Source: Mortierella sp. BCC40632 | Lineage: Eukaryota; Mortierellomycota; Mortierellomycetes; Mortierellales; Mortierellaceae | NCBI GenBank assembly: GCA_011634665.1 | Contig: WAEK01000007.1 | Coordinates: forward strand, 1,816,001 to 1,880,000 | Direction: 5' to 3' | Length of the DNA: 64,000 nucleotides | Shown: positions 39,684 to 51,488 of the stretch, piece after piece | How the letters are laid out: each line of letters opens with the position of its first letter | Position numbering within the stretch: position 1 is the first letter of the stretch | Notes under the pieces: model-generated | Told to the model about the DNA's origin: nothing | Database searches by the model: none | Seen by the model: only the letters and a program-made list of their open reading frames with translations | Program-made: the position numbers and the translations under genes

Positions 39684-41994
39684 ATGGCCGAATTCCCTAC
39701 GCTCGAGTTTGAGTTGCTTGCATCGCAACGCCCCACCTTCCTCAGAGTCCACAAGTTTTTCAATGATCCTAATATCCATCCAAATGATTGGACGCCATTG
39801 AAATTTGCATCATATAATTCCACGGTCAACTGGAGCGACTATCACGCCTCACTCGAGGTGATTCGAAAGAGAAAGTCATGCCTGGGCATGTTTGCCAAGA
39901 TGTGCATCCAGTGGTTGAAGCATGCTGACAGCCAAGCTGATGTCAACCTCGCACGTCTCCGCCTACAGCAGAAGGTGGCAAACCAAAAGCTACAAATGGT
40001 AGCAATGACTACTTCTGCCAACGATGGATTCGATCTGGCGTCGGGCCAGTTAGAAGAGCACAACACACAATACGCGAAGATAGGTAGCGTAATTTGGTTT
40101 GTTATTTATTGGTTGTGAGCGTAAACACATTGTTCACTCGATTTCGTTGTGCTTGTTATTGTAGGTCTGGCAGTGTCATCTCCATCAACCACGTCGTCGG
40201 TAACAACCCTGCCAACTCTCGATGTCATCAGCGTAGGTAGGCAACTCACTAGATGTTGATTGGTCTAGAGATCCTTCACTCATTCTTTATGCATCGACCT
40301 CTTGCTGCCGTATTATTAGCTGACCTACTAGATTGGAGTAGCACCGCTTTTGTTACTTATCGACTTTTCATTTTGTGATCATAGACGAGGCAAACACTGA
40401 TACACCGCTGTCAGCTACACCATATTCTGAAGCGACCTCATCAACCGACTCTACGGCTCCAGCGTTATCACCCTCAACAAGACGGGGAAAAGCGGAAAAG
40501 CCTGTAAGCTCATCAATTAAGTTCTCGAATGCGTTATCGATAGCAACCACTAACAAGTCTGTTTTTTTGACTGTCCAGTTCACTCAAAAGAACCGATTAT
40601 CGCTGAAAGGACGTTACCACACGCTCAGACAAAAATGGGAACTCACTTCTGGGACGATCGTAGAAGACGTGCTGTATTCTGCAGGCTCAGATAAAGACTG
40701 TGCATCACTCAGGTACTTCCATCGTCGTCAAGCTTTCTTGTAACCTCTCAAACAAGTCCAAGCTAATGCTGTTTACATTTCTCAGTCCCATACACAGTTT
40801 CATGCTCGACCTCGATGATGCCAAGACGAAGGCGCTATTTTCAGTGGAAGATTGGAATGAGATAATTTCTGATCTTCCCCCTTATGAAAAATATGGAGAA
40901 AGGGCTGGCGAGTATCTGGACAAGTGCATGAAAGTCGCTGGCATGGAGGATATGAAAAAAATATTGGAAAAGCGAGAGAATGACCCCGAGTGCAAGATTA
41001 TTTACCACTGCATGGACCAATGGTAAGTTCCCGTCATGGCCTCTCTTCTAGTGTATTGTTGATTAACATAACAACTAACTATCTGCAAACAAAAAAGGGA
41101 GGAGGTGTTAAGCTCAGATTCGCCGCCGTTCCCTATAGCAGCTCAGCTAGGCGAAGCATGGTGGAAAGACAATGTATGGGGGGGATGCCGGCGTCTAGCC
41201 ACAGGTGTCAAAGACGCCTTTATCCTCATGGGAGAGAAAACTAGCCATGATTCGTCAGACAGAAGGAACCAGGACATCGCTACCGTCGATAGAAAGAAAA
41301 TCGGTGTCAAGGCCGATTTTCTTTGGCGCACAATATCGTCCCCTGACATCGACTGGTCGGTTGGGGAGTCAGCGACCATGTGGGACCCTAGCTCAATGAA
41401 GTATCGCAACGAAGATATCTTCAAGCTACCTCGGCAGCTTCACAACATCTTGGTTGCTAGAACATTCGAGGCTGGTGGAGTTGACTATCTTCGTCAAGAG
41501 TATGTCTGCGGGTTACTGACAGGAGGTAAGGCTAGAGATATGCTTTCACATCTGTTTGCTTTCTTGACTCTGAGATTAACCATGTGTTGATATTCAAAAA
41601 AGGGCCTGTCATACAGCGGGTGCAGATCTGCTGGGGCACCAAAGGAGAAAACATCACGCGGTTCTTCAGGTCCCCGGAGCGTCGTCTCTTCCCCACTGTG
41701 CAGGAGCTTGGTATCAGCTTGATGGCTGTGCACGACCTCCTCATCCTCCGCGTAAGTAATGGTCATGCCGTGAATACAGAGTGAAAAGAACGATAGCGAC
41801 GTGCATCCTGATAGAGATTTACTCCGTCGTAACCCGACTAGGCTACAACTCTGCGTCTATGCCGTAAGTATGAAGAAAGTCGCCGCGAGTTAGCCATGGC
41901 TTCAGCCAATGTGAGGCGCCAGGAAATGCTCCTCTCTTCCATGTCACCCTATGAGAAGAAGAGAAAGTTCAGCCTACTTAGCTCTTCCCCCTGA
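39684..41994 (+). CDS. Uncharacterised protein, probable lineage-expanded fungal family
   Basis: I do not recognise a named family. Eight exons join in phase: 39684-40083, 40165-40236, 40385-40503, 40579-40712, 40786-41022, 41098-41525, 41603-41751 and 41842-41994, for 563 residues. The N-terminal ~140 residues contain a charged helical region. A Ser/Thr-rich linker follows (about 135-200). The C-terminal ~300 residues are compact: DPECKIIYHCMDQW, KIGVKADFLWRTI, DWSVGESATMWD, FKLPRQLHNILVART and PVIQRVQICWG. The spacing of ADF and GES loosely recalls PD-(D/E)XK nuclease folds; this is a guess, and the catalytic Lys is not in place. From memory, early-diverging fungi carry many similar uncharacterised paralogues. 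The 75-nt segment 40504-40578 has perfect intron signals (GTAAGC, CTAAC, TCCAG) but is open and a multiple of three, so it could be retained. A tandem repeat array starts right after the stop. Confidence 0.78.
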
Positions 41995-42036
41995 GGATCC
42001 CCCCCCCCTCCCCCAAAAAAGTGGCGTCATTCAAAA

Positions 42037-42772
42037 TTCTCAAAAATAGCGTTCTCGCGGTCAAAGGTATGTACAGTATCGAAACAAGCGTCCGGATTAG
42101 AAAATGGTTCCTTCTTCATGCTCCCTATGAATTGCTCCCACTGTTCCAATCCATTTTTCTCAAAAAAAAATCACGCAAGCGGCGGGAATCAAAGGCCAAG
42201 CTTCTTGCAAGGTACTCCCGCTAAGGAGCCGTGAATGAAAGTGCCCTCCTCACCGCGGCCAAAGGTATAGTATCCACTTTCAAAACAAGCGTCTGGATTA
42301 GAAAGTGGTTCCTTCTTCATGCTCCCTATGAATTGCTCCCATTTTTCCAATCCATTTTTCTCAAAAAAAAAAAAAAAAAAAATCACGCAAGCGGCGGGAA
42401 TCAAAGGCCAAGCTTCTTGCAAGGTATTCCCGCTAAGGAGCCGTGAATGAAAGTGTCCTCCTCACCGCGGCCAAAGGTACAGTATCCACTTTCAAAACAA
42501 GCGTCTGGATTAGAAAGTGGTTCCTTCTTCATACTCCCTATGAATTGCTCCCGTTTTTCCAATCCATTTTCTCAAAAAAAAAATCACGCAAGCGGCGGGA
42601 ATCAAAGGCCAAGCTTCTTGCAAGGTACTCCCGCTAAGGAGCCGTGAATGAAAGTGTCCTCCTCACCGCGGCCAAAGGTATAGTATCCACTTTCAAAACA
42701 AGCGTCTGGATTAGAAAGTGGTTCCTTCTTCATACTCCCTATGAATTGCTCCCATTTTTCCAATCCATTTTT

Positions 42773-42810
<38 letters not shown>
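42037..42810. repeat. Tandem array of ~200-bp units, each with a poly-A tract
   Basis: Four head-to-tail copies. The landmark AAAGGTA recurs at 42063, 42261, 42473 and 42674, i.e. spacings of 198, 212 and 201 bp. Each unit contains a near-identical block ending CCAATCCATTTT(T)CTC followed by 9, 20, 10 and 37 A residues. A second block then starts TCACGCAAGCGGCGGG. Length differences come mainly from the A tracts. The first copy has diverged most (for example at 42040-42075), and the last stops at its poly-A. Units 2-4 differ by only a few substitutions, so the amplification is recent. A frame across each unit encodes a KWFLLH.PYELLP.FQSIF segment, but I see no evidence that it is translated. 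Confidence 0.93.
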
Positions 42811-42813
<3 letters not shown>

Positions 42814-44935
42814 ATTCGACGGGCGCTTGGCAATGACCCTGGCAGTTGATATAGAATGTGGATATTGACTATGTACCAGAGAAATAGAGGTTAGGAAGGC
42901 TAGGATGGATCCCCATTAACATAGGTGAAAAAAAGTGTACTTTATTCTTTAGGATTTGCTAGTTCCATTTGATTTTCACACGTCAACTGCGTTGAATCTT
43001 GCTTTAAGGCAATAAACAAAAGAAAGAGAAGGGCGATGCGAAATTAGCATGCAAAAAAAAAAAAGAAAAAAAAAGTGCAGAGAAATCAGTAGTGATTAAC
43101 CGGTGCAAATTTTTGATAGACCGGCCTTCGTCTCAAAGTATTTTATGGGAGATTAGCATTGCCAGGTGGGTACGAACATCCATGCCCTCAGATCAGGTTT
43201 GCAGTGGTTAAATATCCTGGTCACTTTATGTTAGCCACAATCCAGCATGCGATCAGAGTAATTGAGCAAGTAATACAGACTATCGCAATGTAATTCGAGA
43301 GCATCTACTTGGACAACAGCTTCCACTTTACCTACAGCCAGTTTAATCCACGGCGCCAAACCTGCAATGGATGTGGTCACTACAACTACCGAAACCGCAG
43401 AAGAACCAGCATCCTAAGAGCCCCTTGATGTGGTCGCCGCCGAGGCTGTGGCACCACACGGACCCAAAGCATTCCAAGATCCTCTATCCGGTGTGATTGT
43501 AGGAAATAATTGATTTAGACGAGCCCAGAAGAAACGCGTGGAGAGAGAGAGAGAGAGAGAGAGCTGGTTTCTATACTGCTGCACCTTCCCTTTTTTTTTC
43601 TTTTTTTTTTTTTGGTTGTTTGACCGCCATTTCCTTAGTCCCTTCTCAAGAGGCTCCGAGGACAATGATACTTTTAACCTCCAAGAACGCCAGTCGGCTG
43701 CTGGATCTAAGTTGTCTCCAACAAATATGCAGATGTAGCGGCGGTCCACGACTGAATCAGGACAATGGTGGGTGCCGACCTCTTCTACACACATCCTTTC
43801 CTTCCTTTTGCTGCATGATCTGATTTCATTATATTTTAATAATATGGTGATAGGGAATATTTGGGGATAGTTACAGTCCCAAAAGCAGTCGCTCTACTTG
43901 AAGCCTGTGGATGACAATGAGTAGTACCCTTGGATACAGCAATAAGATTGCAGCAGCAGCAGACACAATAGGACAAGCGACGGAAATGGCAGATGTAGCA
44001 AACTAGATCTGTAGCAGACTAGGAATCCCCCTATGCGTACTCTACCGTGTAGGGTCTAAGGATAGATACTTACAACCATTATCTACTCTTTCTCTCCTCG
44101 TGAGAATAATATTTCAAAGAGAGGGGCATTAATGACCTACAAGGATTGGGGAAAGACGACTATGATGGACTAGTGGGAACGGCAACTACAAGAAGATTGC
44201 TTTAGATTATTACTATTCTACAGGAGAGTGATACAAGGATGGAAGAAGCTATCAATAAAAGGATCTTGAGACAGAGATCCATTAGCAGATCAAACTAGGA
44301 TGGATTCGTAAAATCCACGCATGTTGACCAAAGGGAAGCTTGACAGAGTGTCTATCGAAGGAGAACCATTCAGTAGCGTTCTCCGTCCACTATTCCACTT
44401 CCCACCAAGTTTCGTAATTACAGCTGGGTTTGCACCGTTACTGGGGAGTGGTACTTGGTTCTTGCCTTTTGTGCAAGGAAGAGATCGAGGAAGCAATACT
44501 ATAGTTCTGTACGGGGTAACTGGAGAGAGCAGCCGTTTTAGTACGGGAGGATGAAAAGAGGATAAATCGTGTTCTTGATCGGGGCCTTGGCTCGGCCAAT
44601 ACCTCAGGGACAGTGATACAAGACAGCTGCAGAAGCAAATGGACTTGAGGATTAGAGAAAGTAAGTTCCCCTCCTAGACCGGAAGTCCAGCGATCGTAAA
44701 TACTACGTGGCATGCTATTTTGACGGACGTCAGAGCAGCCTTTTTTTTCTGATCCTCTTCTCATTTCAAACTTCGCAGGATTTCCATTCAAGAGAATCAC
44801 CCTGCCTTGGGAACGAAACGCTGCCTTCTTTTCTTTTCTTTTTTTCTTTTTTTTTCTTTTACTACCAGGACATCGGACATAAAAAAAAGGAAAAGGAAAG
44901 AACAAAGCGGGCTTACCATCCTTCTGGACACGGAC
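42811..44935. other. Gene-poor, apparently degenerate 2.1-kb region
   Basis: No intact gene is seen. Unlike other intergenic DNA here it is not dominated by homopolymers and has several broken, protein-like frames (for example 43301-43513 and 44290-44554). This suggests decayed genes or mobile elements. I cannot name the source. Confidence 0.5.
43301..43513 (+). pseudogene. Possible decayed ORF fragment
   Basis: A frame with normal-looking composition (HGAKPAMDVVTTTTETAEEP, a TAA stop, then EPLDVVAAEAVAPHGPKAF) runs across an in-frame stop and ends at TGA. Another frame over the same DNA shows a TCNGCGHYNYR segment that resembles half of a zinc-binding motif, so the true source frame is unclear. 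It may be a relic of a gene or mobile element. There is no splice evidence and the function is unknown. Confidence 0.25.
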
Positions 44936-47806
44936 ATGGCACCATTACAGCTGGCGCAAACGAAACGCGCCAAACCCCCAGCACATTCATTGACCTACAG
45001 ACTCTATGCTCGGAAGATCCTTCATGAACGCAGTATCACCAGCCTGGGGCTCGTTTCCATAATCTCATATGCCGCGGCCATCGTCTCTCAGATCTCTCAC
45101 CTAGGTGTTTTCGGTAAACAAAAAACATCTCACCTTTTTGAGCTTTGAAGTGCATGGATACATCGAAAGGCAGAGAGGAAAAAGGGAACCAATAGAATGT
45201 TCAACTGAACTTTTTTTCTTTTCTTTTTGGCGTGTTGTTTACCATAGGATTGCACAAGGGCTTGATCTCTTTTTACACCCTCACCCTCACGGGCGCCTAC
45301 TTTTTGACTGGAACAGTTTTGCTTGGCCTTAGGAATGCTCGTGTACAAGGCACGTTCTGTTCTGCTTGACGATATTCATCTCGACTTGATTCACTATACC
45401 TACAGCCCTGAAAGGATACAGGGACTCATCACTGACAGCGTGCAAATTGTCAAACACACACATGCACCTTATTTTTCTTTTCTTTTTCTTTTTCTCTCGT
45501 TCTCTAGTCAACCCGCGATTTTCTCCAACAATCTTTCACGATGTGGCGACCATTGCTTCCGATCCTTTGTCATGGATGCTTGTCAGCTTTTACGCGATCG
45601 CTGCCACGGTTCTTCATAGCATGATCCTCCTTCCCTCAAGCACTACAGCCACAAGCTACAGCACGCTCGTTGTTTATATTAGGTAAGATGGAATTCATCA
45701 AAATATTCTCAAAGGCGGGAGGCTCCTGTAGCTTCGTTAACGGATCAACGGATCAAAAGGAAGCCCGGTTCTGAGTTGTTTAAATTGTCTATTTTTTTTT
45801 AAAAAAAAAAAAAAAAAAATGCTCGATCGTTGCATGACAATAGTGAGATTGGCGCACTCCAGATCAACGAAAGATATCTTTTGACCCGCACTTTCTCAAT
45901 TGCCCTGGGCGCAGTGTATGGAACACTCCATCTTCTTCAGCAAAAGGATCGACTCTATTTTTCGACCGTTCAGGTGAGGCAGAATTTTTTTTCTCTTCGA
46001 CCACCATAATGAACTTTTTTACTGGACAATTCATCGCCTCTCTATCATGGATAAAACGAATTAACCGGCTTCATTGACCGTCATCCCTCTTTTTGTTGCC
46101 TTGTAGCTGAACACTGTCGAGTATATCTATGGCAACTTTCAGAAAAAGGCGCTTACAAAGGCATGGAATTTTTCATGGCGACTGGCAACTTATTTTTGGA
46201 TTGTCTACAACGTCCTGTTGAGTCGATTTTTGGTGCCTATGGCCATGCGATTTGTGTCAGAGGATGTTCGTTACCATGCTGCTCGATATGGACCTCGATG
46301 GTATAGCATAGGACTCGCCATTCAACTTTTGTTGACCTCGCTTTCCATCTCGGTCTTTTTCGAGACTCTTCACCTCCTCTGTGATCGGATCCTCACAAAG
46401 GTAAATCTCGCATTGAAAATTTGAAAGGGGGATAAAAAAAACGGAGCAGGCATCGGGATTGAACAAAAGACTAATACTTTCGACTCTATCATCTAGACTA
46501 TGGACGCGACAGCTTCGTCTATCGATCCAAATGCGTGCCAGGTGTCAGGACTCAAGATTAGTGGCAGCGGTCCAAATGCTTTATTGGCATATCATGCTTT
46601 CCAGGAACTGAATCACTTGGCTGGAACCTCCAAATCACGCCGAGTCGGAATCTACACGGACGCCTCTTGTACACCATCCGCGTGGAAGCAAATCTCTGCG
46701 CCTTGTCTTGACGTGTTGACCAAAGCAACTGCTCGCGTTAATAAGAGCATCAAGGCAGGAAAGCCGGCAGCGCCTGCACTTGTCTCCTCCACCCTGGGAG
46801 CTTCTCTCAACAGCTCATTCCGTCGCCGTTTGCCACCTGGACAAGGAGGGGCATTTGAATCCAACATTTTCCGACCTAGCAAACACGACTCGTTTTTCGA
46901 TAGTCTGAAGGGTCCAAGCACAGAGGAACTTTTGGAAAAGGAAAGGATTGAGGCAGATAAATCTTTGGCGGACAAGGATTCGACCAAGCGACCTAATCTT
47001 TCGGGTTCTAAAGACCGACCCGAGGTTGTTGCCTTCCGATGGTTGCGTAACAAGAGCATGGAGTTGATACTAAAGCGACCCGAGATCCAAAAGATTTTCA
47101 ACACGATCCCAAATGCGGAGCTTCTTCATTCGACCGAGGACTATATGTTGATTGTCTGGTCAGCACAAAGTAAGCACTCTTATTCACCCTCCCCCCTCCG
47201 CCTTTGACGTGATTGACCTCGTCCAACCGTCTCTTTCTTTGTTGTTTATCCGGGTGTCTCGTTTCCTTATTTCTATTTTTTTTTTCTTTCTCTTTTCTCA
47301 CGGAAATCTACTATAGGTCTTTCTCGACTAGTCCAGGCGTCCTATTCCGAGGATCAGTTTGGAATTGTCCAAATGGACATTACAAAAGTACTCGAGGCGT
47401 TGCTGGGCTTGTTGATTGCTTTTGAATCATTAATGTTGAAGGAAACAGGGTCCAAGCAACTGGAGCCAAGCCCAATCTCGGCCATTGTTGGTGCTGAGGA
47501 ACTTGTCATCGATCGTCCACAGATTCTTGTTCGAGGCAAGGCCTTTTTTTTTATTTTTTTATTTTTTATTTTTTATCTCATGGACTCTTTGCGCATAAAC
47601 ACAAATTCAAGACTCTGCTCTTGTAACAAATGACTAACTTGGACAATGCTATTGCCTTTTTTTTTTTTTTTTTTTTTTCTTTTCTTGTAGCTCTCAAGCC
47701 TTGCATTTATCAGATCGTGAACACGTTCAAGGGACAGATGGATGAGTTTGTGGTCGCGCCTGCGTATAGTGAACGATTGAAGCAGTTTATCCAGTTTGAT
47801 GATTGA
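44936..47806 (+). CDS. NDC1: Transmembrane nucleoporin Ndc1
   Basis: Anchors nuclear pore complexes, and in fungi spindle pole bodies, in the nuclear envelope. Eight exons in my phase-consistent model: 44936-45113, 45248-45340, 45508-45682, 45844-45973, 46107-46400, 46497-47169, 47317-47535 and 47691-47806, for 625 residues. The N-terminal half has about six hydrophobic segments (SLGLVSIISYAAAIV, LISFYTLTLTGAYFLTG, WMLVSFYAIAATVLHSM, and others). The C-terminal half is soluble and carries family landmarks LAYHAFQELNHLA, IYTDASCTPSAWKQI and LIAFESLMLKETG, ending LKQFIQFDD. The last intron (47536-47690) starts with GC by phase. The weak point is 45341-45507: I treat it as an intron, but a different frame there encodes a plausible loop (see findings). 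Start at ATG 44936. Confidence 0.92.
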
Positions 47807-48657
47807 ACAAAAAAGAAGTGATCGAGGAGTCTGGGGATTGGAGAGGAAAAGGTGGATACTGCAAAAGAAAAGAAGACGAAGAAAAGAGTGTTGCTTCCTA
47901 CTCTTCCTCCTCCCTTCCTCTCCAAACGAATAGTTGCAACGGGCAGTTTGCGACAGAAGAAGAAAAGAAAAAAATCCTATTACACATGAGCTACATTCCT
48001 TCACACATCAATTGACCCCTATATAAAGGCCGAAACTGTATACTACTTATCCTCGTAGACAACCATAACTGTGCTGTAAAATACACGAGATTCTGGCGAT
48101 GCAATTTGGGCCCGAGGTTTGTGCGACAGTGGCAAAGGCATTTTTGAGGCTGTAGCCAAGACGTGTATTACAGGCGCATTAGCCCCAATGAGGTGAAGGG
48201 GAAAGAGTCAGTGTGGTGCTCTTACTCTTTTACTCTCTACTCTCTCCCAGCCCAGTCTCGCCTTTTGATGAGATGAGCCTGGCAATGCCAAGAAACCGAC
48301 ATTCGGACCGGTTTTCAGAGGAAGAAGACGGAATCCCCCTTTTAGGGTCTTTGATTTGCGCATCCCTCTTCTCTTTCTTCTTTTCATTCATTCATCCTCT
48401 CTGTCCTTGCTTCGCCTAATCTCGATCCAACTCATCTTCTCTTGGGGAGCACAGACAGCACACTTCTCCCCTTTACTCTCACTTTCTCTCGCCTTCATTC
48501 TCCACGCCACTCCCAAGGACCTGTCACAGAACCCAGCCTCTCCCCAGCTAAAGTTGTCACCACCTCCAGGAACATCCTATTTTTCTCTCTTGTCTCTCTC
48601 TCTCTCTCTCCTCGCCAAATATAAAAATAACAAAGACACCCTATCACATCCACAGTT
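47807..48657. other. Intergenic region between NDC1 and the EHD gene
   Basis: About 850 bp. The distal half is CT-rich leader DNA before the EHD start codon. No gene is seen. Confidence 0.65.
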
Positions 48658-50970
48658 ATGGGATACGAACAAGACTCCAAGAAAAGTGACGAAAAGAGTC
48701 GCCTTAGTTCCCGTGCTTCGTCACAGAGTGGATATCAGGACTATCCGGCTCAAGAAGCCCACTCTTCATCAGCAAAACCTCTCCCCACCCGACCATTATC
48801 GTCAGGCGTTGGCAGCAGTAGTGCCCAACCTAATCCATATATCAACGGGCACAGCAGCTTTCACCATGTGAATAACGGTAGCAGTAGTAGCAGTAGTAGT
48901 AGTGTCCGTGGTCCTCCTTTACCAGGTCGTCCAATCTCGGCCTCCTCTCCGAATTTGAATCGACCCCATCTTGGTCGAGGAAATGGAAATGGTAGTGTCC
49001 GCTCCAATACGACCATGACCTCGGTGTCGGCAACGAGTATCAAGGATGATTACAGGGATCTCTATCAGGATTTGAGTCAGATCTATAAACGCAAGATCAA
49101 ACCTCTCGAGACCACTTATAACTTCCAGGGCTTTCATTCGGCCCCACTCACGGACAGTGATATCTTTGCCAAGCCGATGGTTCTTTTGCTGGGACAGTAT
49201 AGTACTGTAGGTGTTCTTTGTCTTTTCGGAGGAAAGGGAGAGAGAGAGAGAGAGAAAAGAGAGTTCAAGTAACGAAGAGAGGCTCATGATGAGGGAGAGA
49301 CTGGGATCAAAGTTGAGTTAATGCATGGTCTATTTTGAGCACAACCCACCACGCGCAGCACCAGCAGCAGCAGTACTGACAGCAGCCTTGTGTGGAGCCA
49401 GTCCATCGCGAAGAAAGAAAGAAAGAAATAATATTCTGATACTCACACTCACTCACTCACTCTTTCTTTCTCTTTCTCGTTCTATTCTCGAAAATTAGGG
49501 CAAGACAACTTTTATCAGGCATCTTATCGAAAGTGACTATCCCGGAGCACATATCGGAGTTGAACCAACGGTACGACCACCACACGACCACCACCCCTTG
49601 ACTCTAGAAAAAAAAATGCAACAAACTAACACTGTTGACCTATATCGACATATTAGACGGATCGATTTGTGGCAGTCATGGGTGGATCGGAACCAAGAGT
49701 GATCCCAGGCAATGCAGCAGCCGTGTCCGCCGATTTGCCCTTCCGTGGACTTGATCAGTTTGGTCAAGCCTTCTTGACCCGATTCCAAGTGTCTCAATGC
49801 CCTTCCTCCATTCTTGAAAACATGACTTTGATTGATTCACCAGGTATTTTGGCAGGCACCAAACAGCGTGTCGATCGAGGATACGACTTTACAAAGACAA
49901 TTGGCTGGTTTGCAGAACGTTCCGACTTGATTCTTCTCTTTTTCGATTCACACAAACTCGATATTTCGGATGAGTTCAAGGCAGCGATTACAGCGCTCAA
50001 AGGTCAGGAGGAAAAGGTCCGCGTGATTCTGAACAAGTCCGATATGGTGGATCAGCAGCAACTGATGAGAGTGTACGGTGCATTGATGTGGTCCCTGGGC
50101 AAGGTCATTCATACACCCGAGGTAGTGAGAGTCTACCTCAGTTCGTTCTGGATCACTCGGCCGCCAAATGCATTCGAGGATTGTCGAGCGTTGATTGAAA
50201 GGGAACAGGCAGATCTATTGAAGGATATGAGAGATTTGCCTCGAAATGCTGCCGTCCGTAAAGTGAACGAAATTGTCAAACGCGCTCGATTGGCACGCGT
50301 GCATGCTTACATTATCGGTCATCTTCGACGAGAGATGCCAGCCATGTTTGGTAAAAAATCACGTCAAAAGGACCTGATCCGGGATTTACCCTCCGAGTTT
50401 GTCAAGATTCAACAAACATACAATGTTCCTGCAGGAGATTTCCCAGACTTGACCACGTTTAGAAATCAATTGGAGGGACATCGGTTTGAGAGCTTTGCCA
50501 AGATTCGGGAACCCATCCTATCCGTGGCGGAGGAGGCCTTGTCGATTGATCTTCCAAAGATCATGCAACGGTTCCCACAGAATAACCCCTTGTTGGAGTT
50601 GTCACAAAAGAACCCGTTTGTTGGACCACCTGAGCCCTTTAATGTACTCAATTCGAATCAAGGGATCAACAACGATATCCCACCGAGTTATTGGCATTTT
50701 GCATCGGTGGACAGGACGAGTGCTCTAGAAGTATTTAGGACCTTGAATCCGATTGAGGGTCGAGTCAATGGATCGACAGCCAAGCCTTATTTTCTGGGAA
50801 CAGGATTGAGTGTTGAGATTTTGGCCAAGATTTGGAATTTGGCGGATTGGGATCGGGATGGATATTTGGATGAGAACCAGTTTGCGGTGGCTATGCATTT
50901 GGTCCGCGCGGTGAAGAGTGGGGGCGAGGTTATCTTGCCTGCAGTATTACCACAGACCATGCTTCCGTAA
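48658..50970 (+). CDS. EH-domain dynamin-like ATPase (EHD family)
   Basis: Membrane-remodelling ATPase of endocytic recycling. Three exons join in phase: 48658-49206, 49499-49570 and 49657-50970, for 644 residues. The first ~120 residues are Ser/Gly/Pro-rich and disordered, longer than in animal EHDs. The EHD N-terminal helix region (LYQDLSQIYKRKIKPLE) is followed by the dynamin-type G domain: P-loop GQYSTGKTTFIRHL split by an intron, MTLIDSPGIL and LNKSDMV. A helical region follows, then a C-terminal EH domain with the EF-hand-like DWDRDGYLDENQF that binds NPF motifs. An NPF tripeptide occurs in the protein itself (SQKNPFVGPPEPF), as in animal EHDs. It lies tail-to-tail with the acyl-CoA oxidase gene. 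The identification is secure, but the fungal gene name is not standard. Confidence 0.96.
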
Positions 50971-51051
50971 TCCTTCTTCTTTCATTTCCTTCTTTCTTTT
51001 TTTGTTTTTTTGTCTTCCCGAGCCATAGTCTTGACTGTATCATTAATTGCT

Positions 51052-51086
<35 letters not shown>

Positions 51087-51488
51087 TAATGGGCCTTCTC
51101 CACTCTGTCTCGTGCAAAAAAGAGGTATTCCAAGAATATGCCTTCAAATCCGTTGTTATACTTACGCAGTGCCTGGATTGTAGATTCAATCTTTCACCAC
51201 AAACTGTCCGCGCTCAATTAGCTCTCTCTCTCTCCTTCACGTCGCAATTCATCAGTACGTCATCTCCTCTCTATCGTCCTACTCAACCTAGCTCATGCAG
51301 ATTTTTCAAAGCGACCCCACGAGCTACTTTTTGAGATTTTTGTTTGTTCGTTTTATAATAATACTGATTTGTATTTGGTCTAATGTTCCGTAAAACTATC
51401 TTTCCTATGCGGATGTTGAGCTATTTGGCATCAGCATCATTTCCACAGGCCTAGAGGACAAGGGAAAAGAAACGAAAAAAACATTCCT
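50971..51488. other. Convergent intergenic region, EHD gene / acyl-CoA oxidase
   Basis: About 520 bp of 3' flank with a poly-A run near 51060-51084. No gene is seen. Confidence 0.7.

Noticed and set aside
42443..42637. Short ORFs conserved in each tandem repeat unit
   Set aside because: Their conservation is explained by recent duplication of the DNA; codon use and composition give no sign of selection. Kept only as part of the repeat entry.
42037..42810. CRISPR-like repeat array
   Set aside because: Repeats are about 200 bp, the whole unit is duplicated with no unique spacers, no cas genes are nearby and the genome is eukaryotic.
43301..43513. Zinc-ribbon of an OrfB/Fanzor-like element
   Set aside because: Only a CNGCG half-motif is visible, no RuvC-like motifs could be found around it, and another frame looks equally protein-like.
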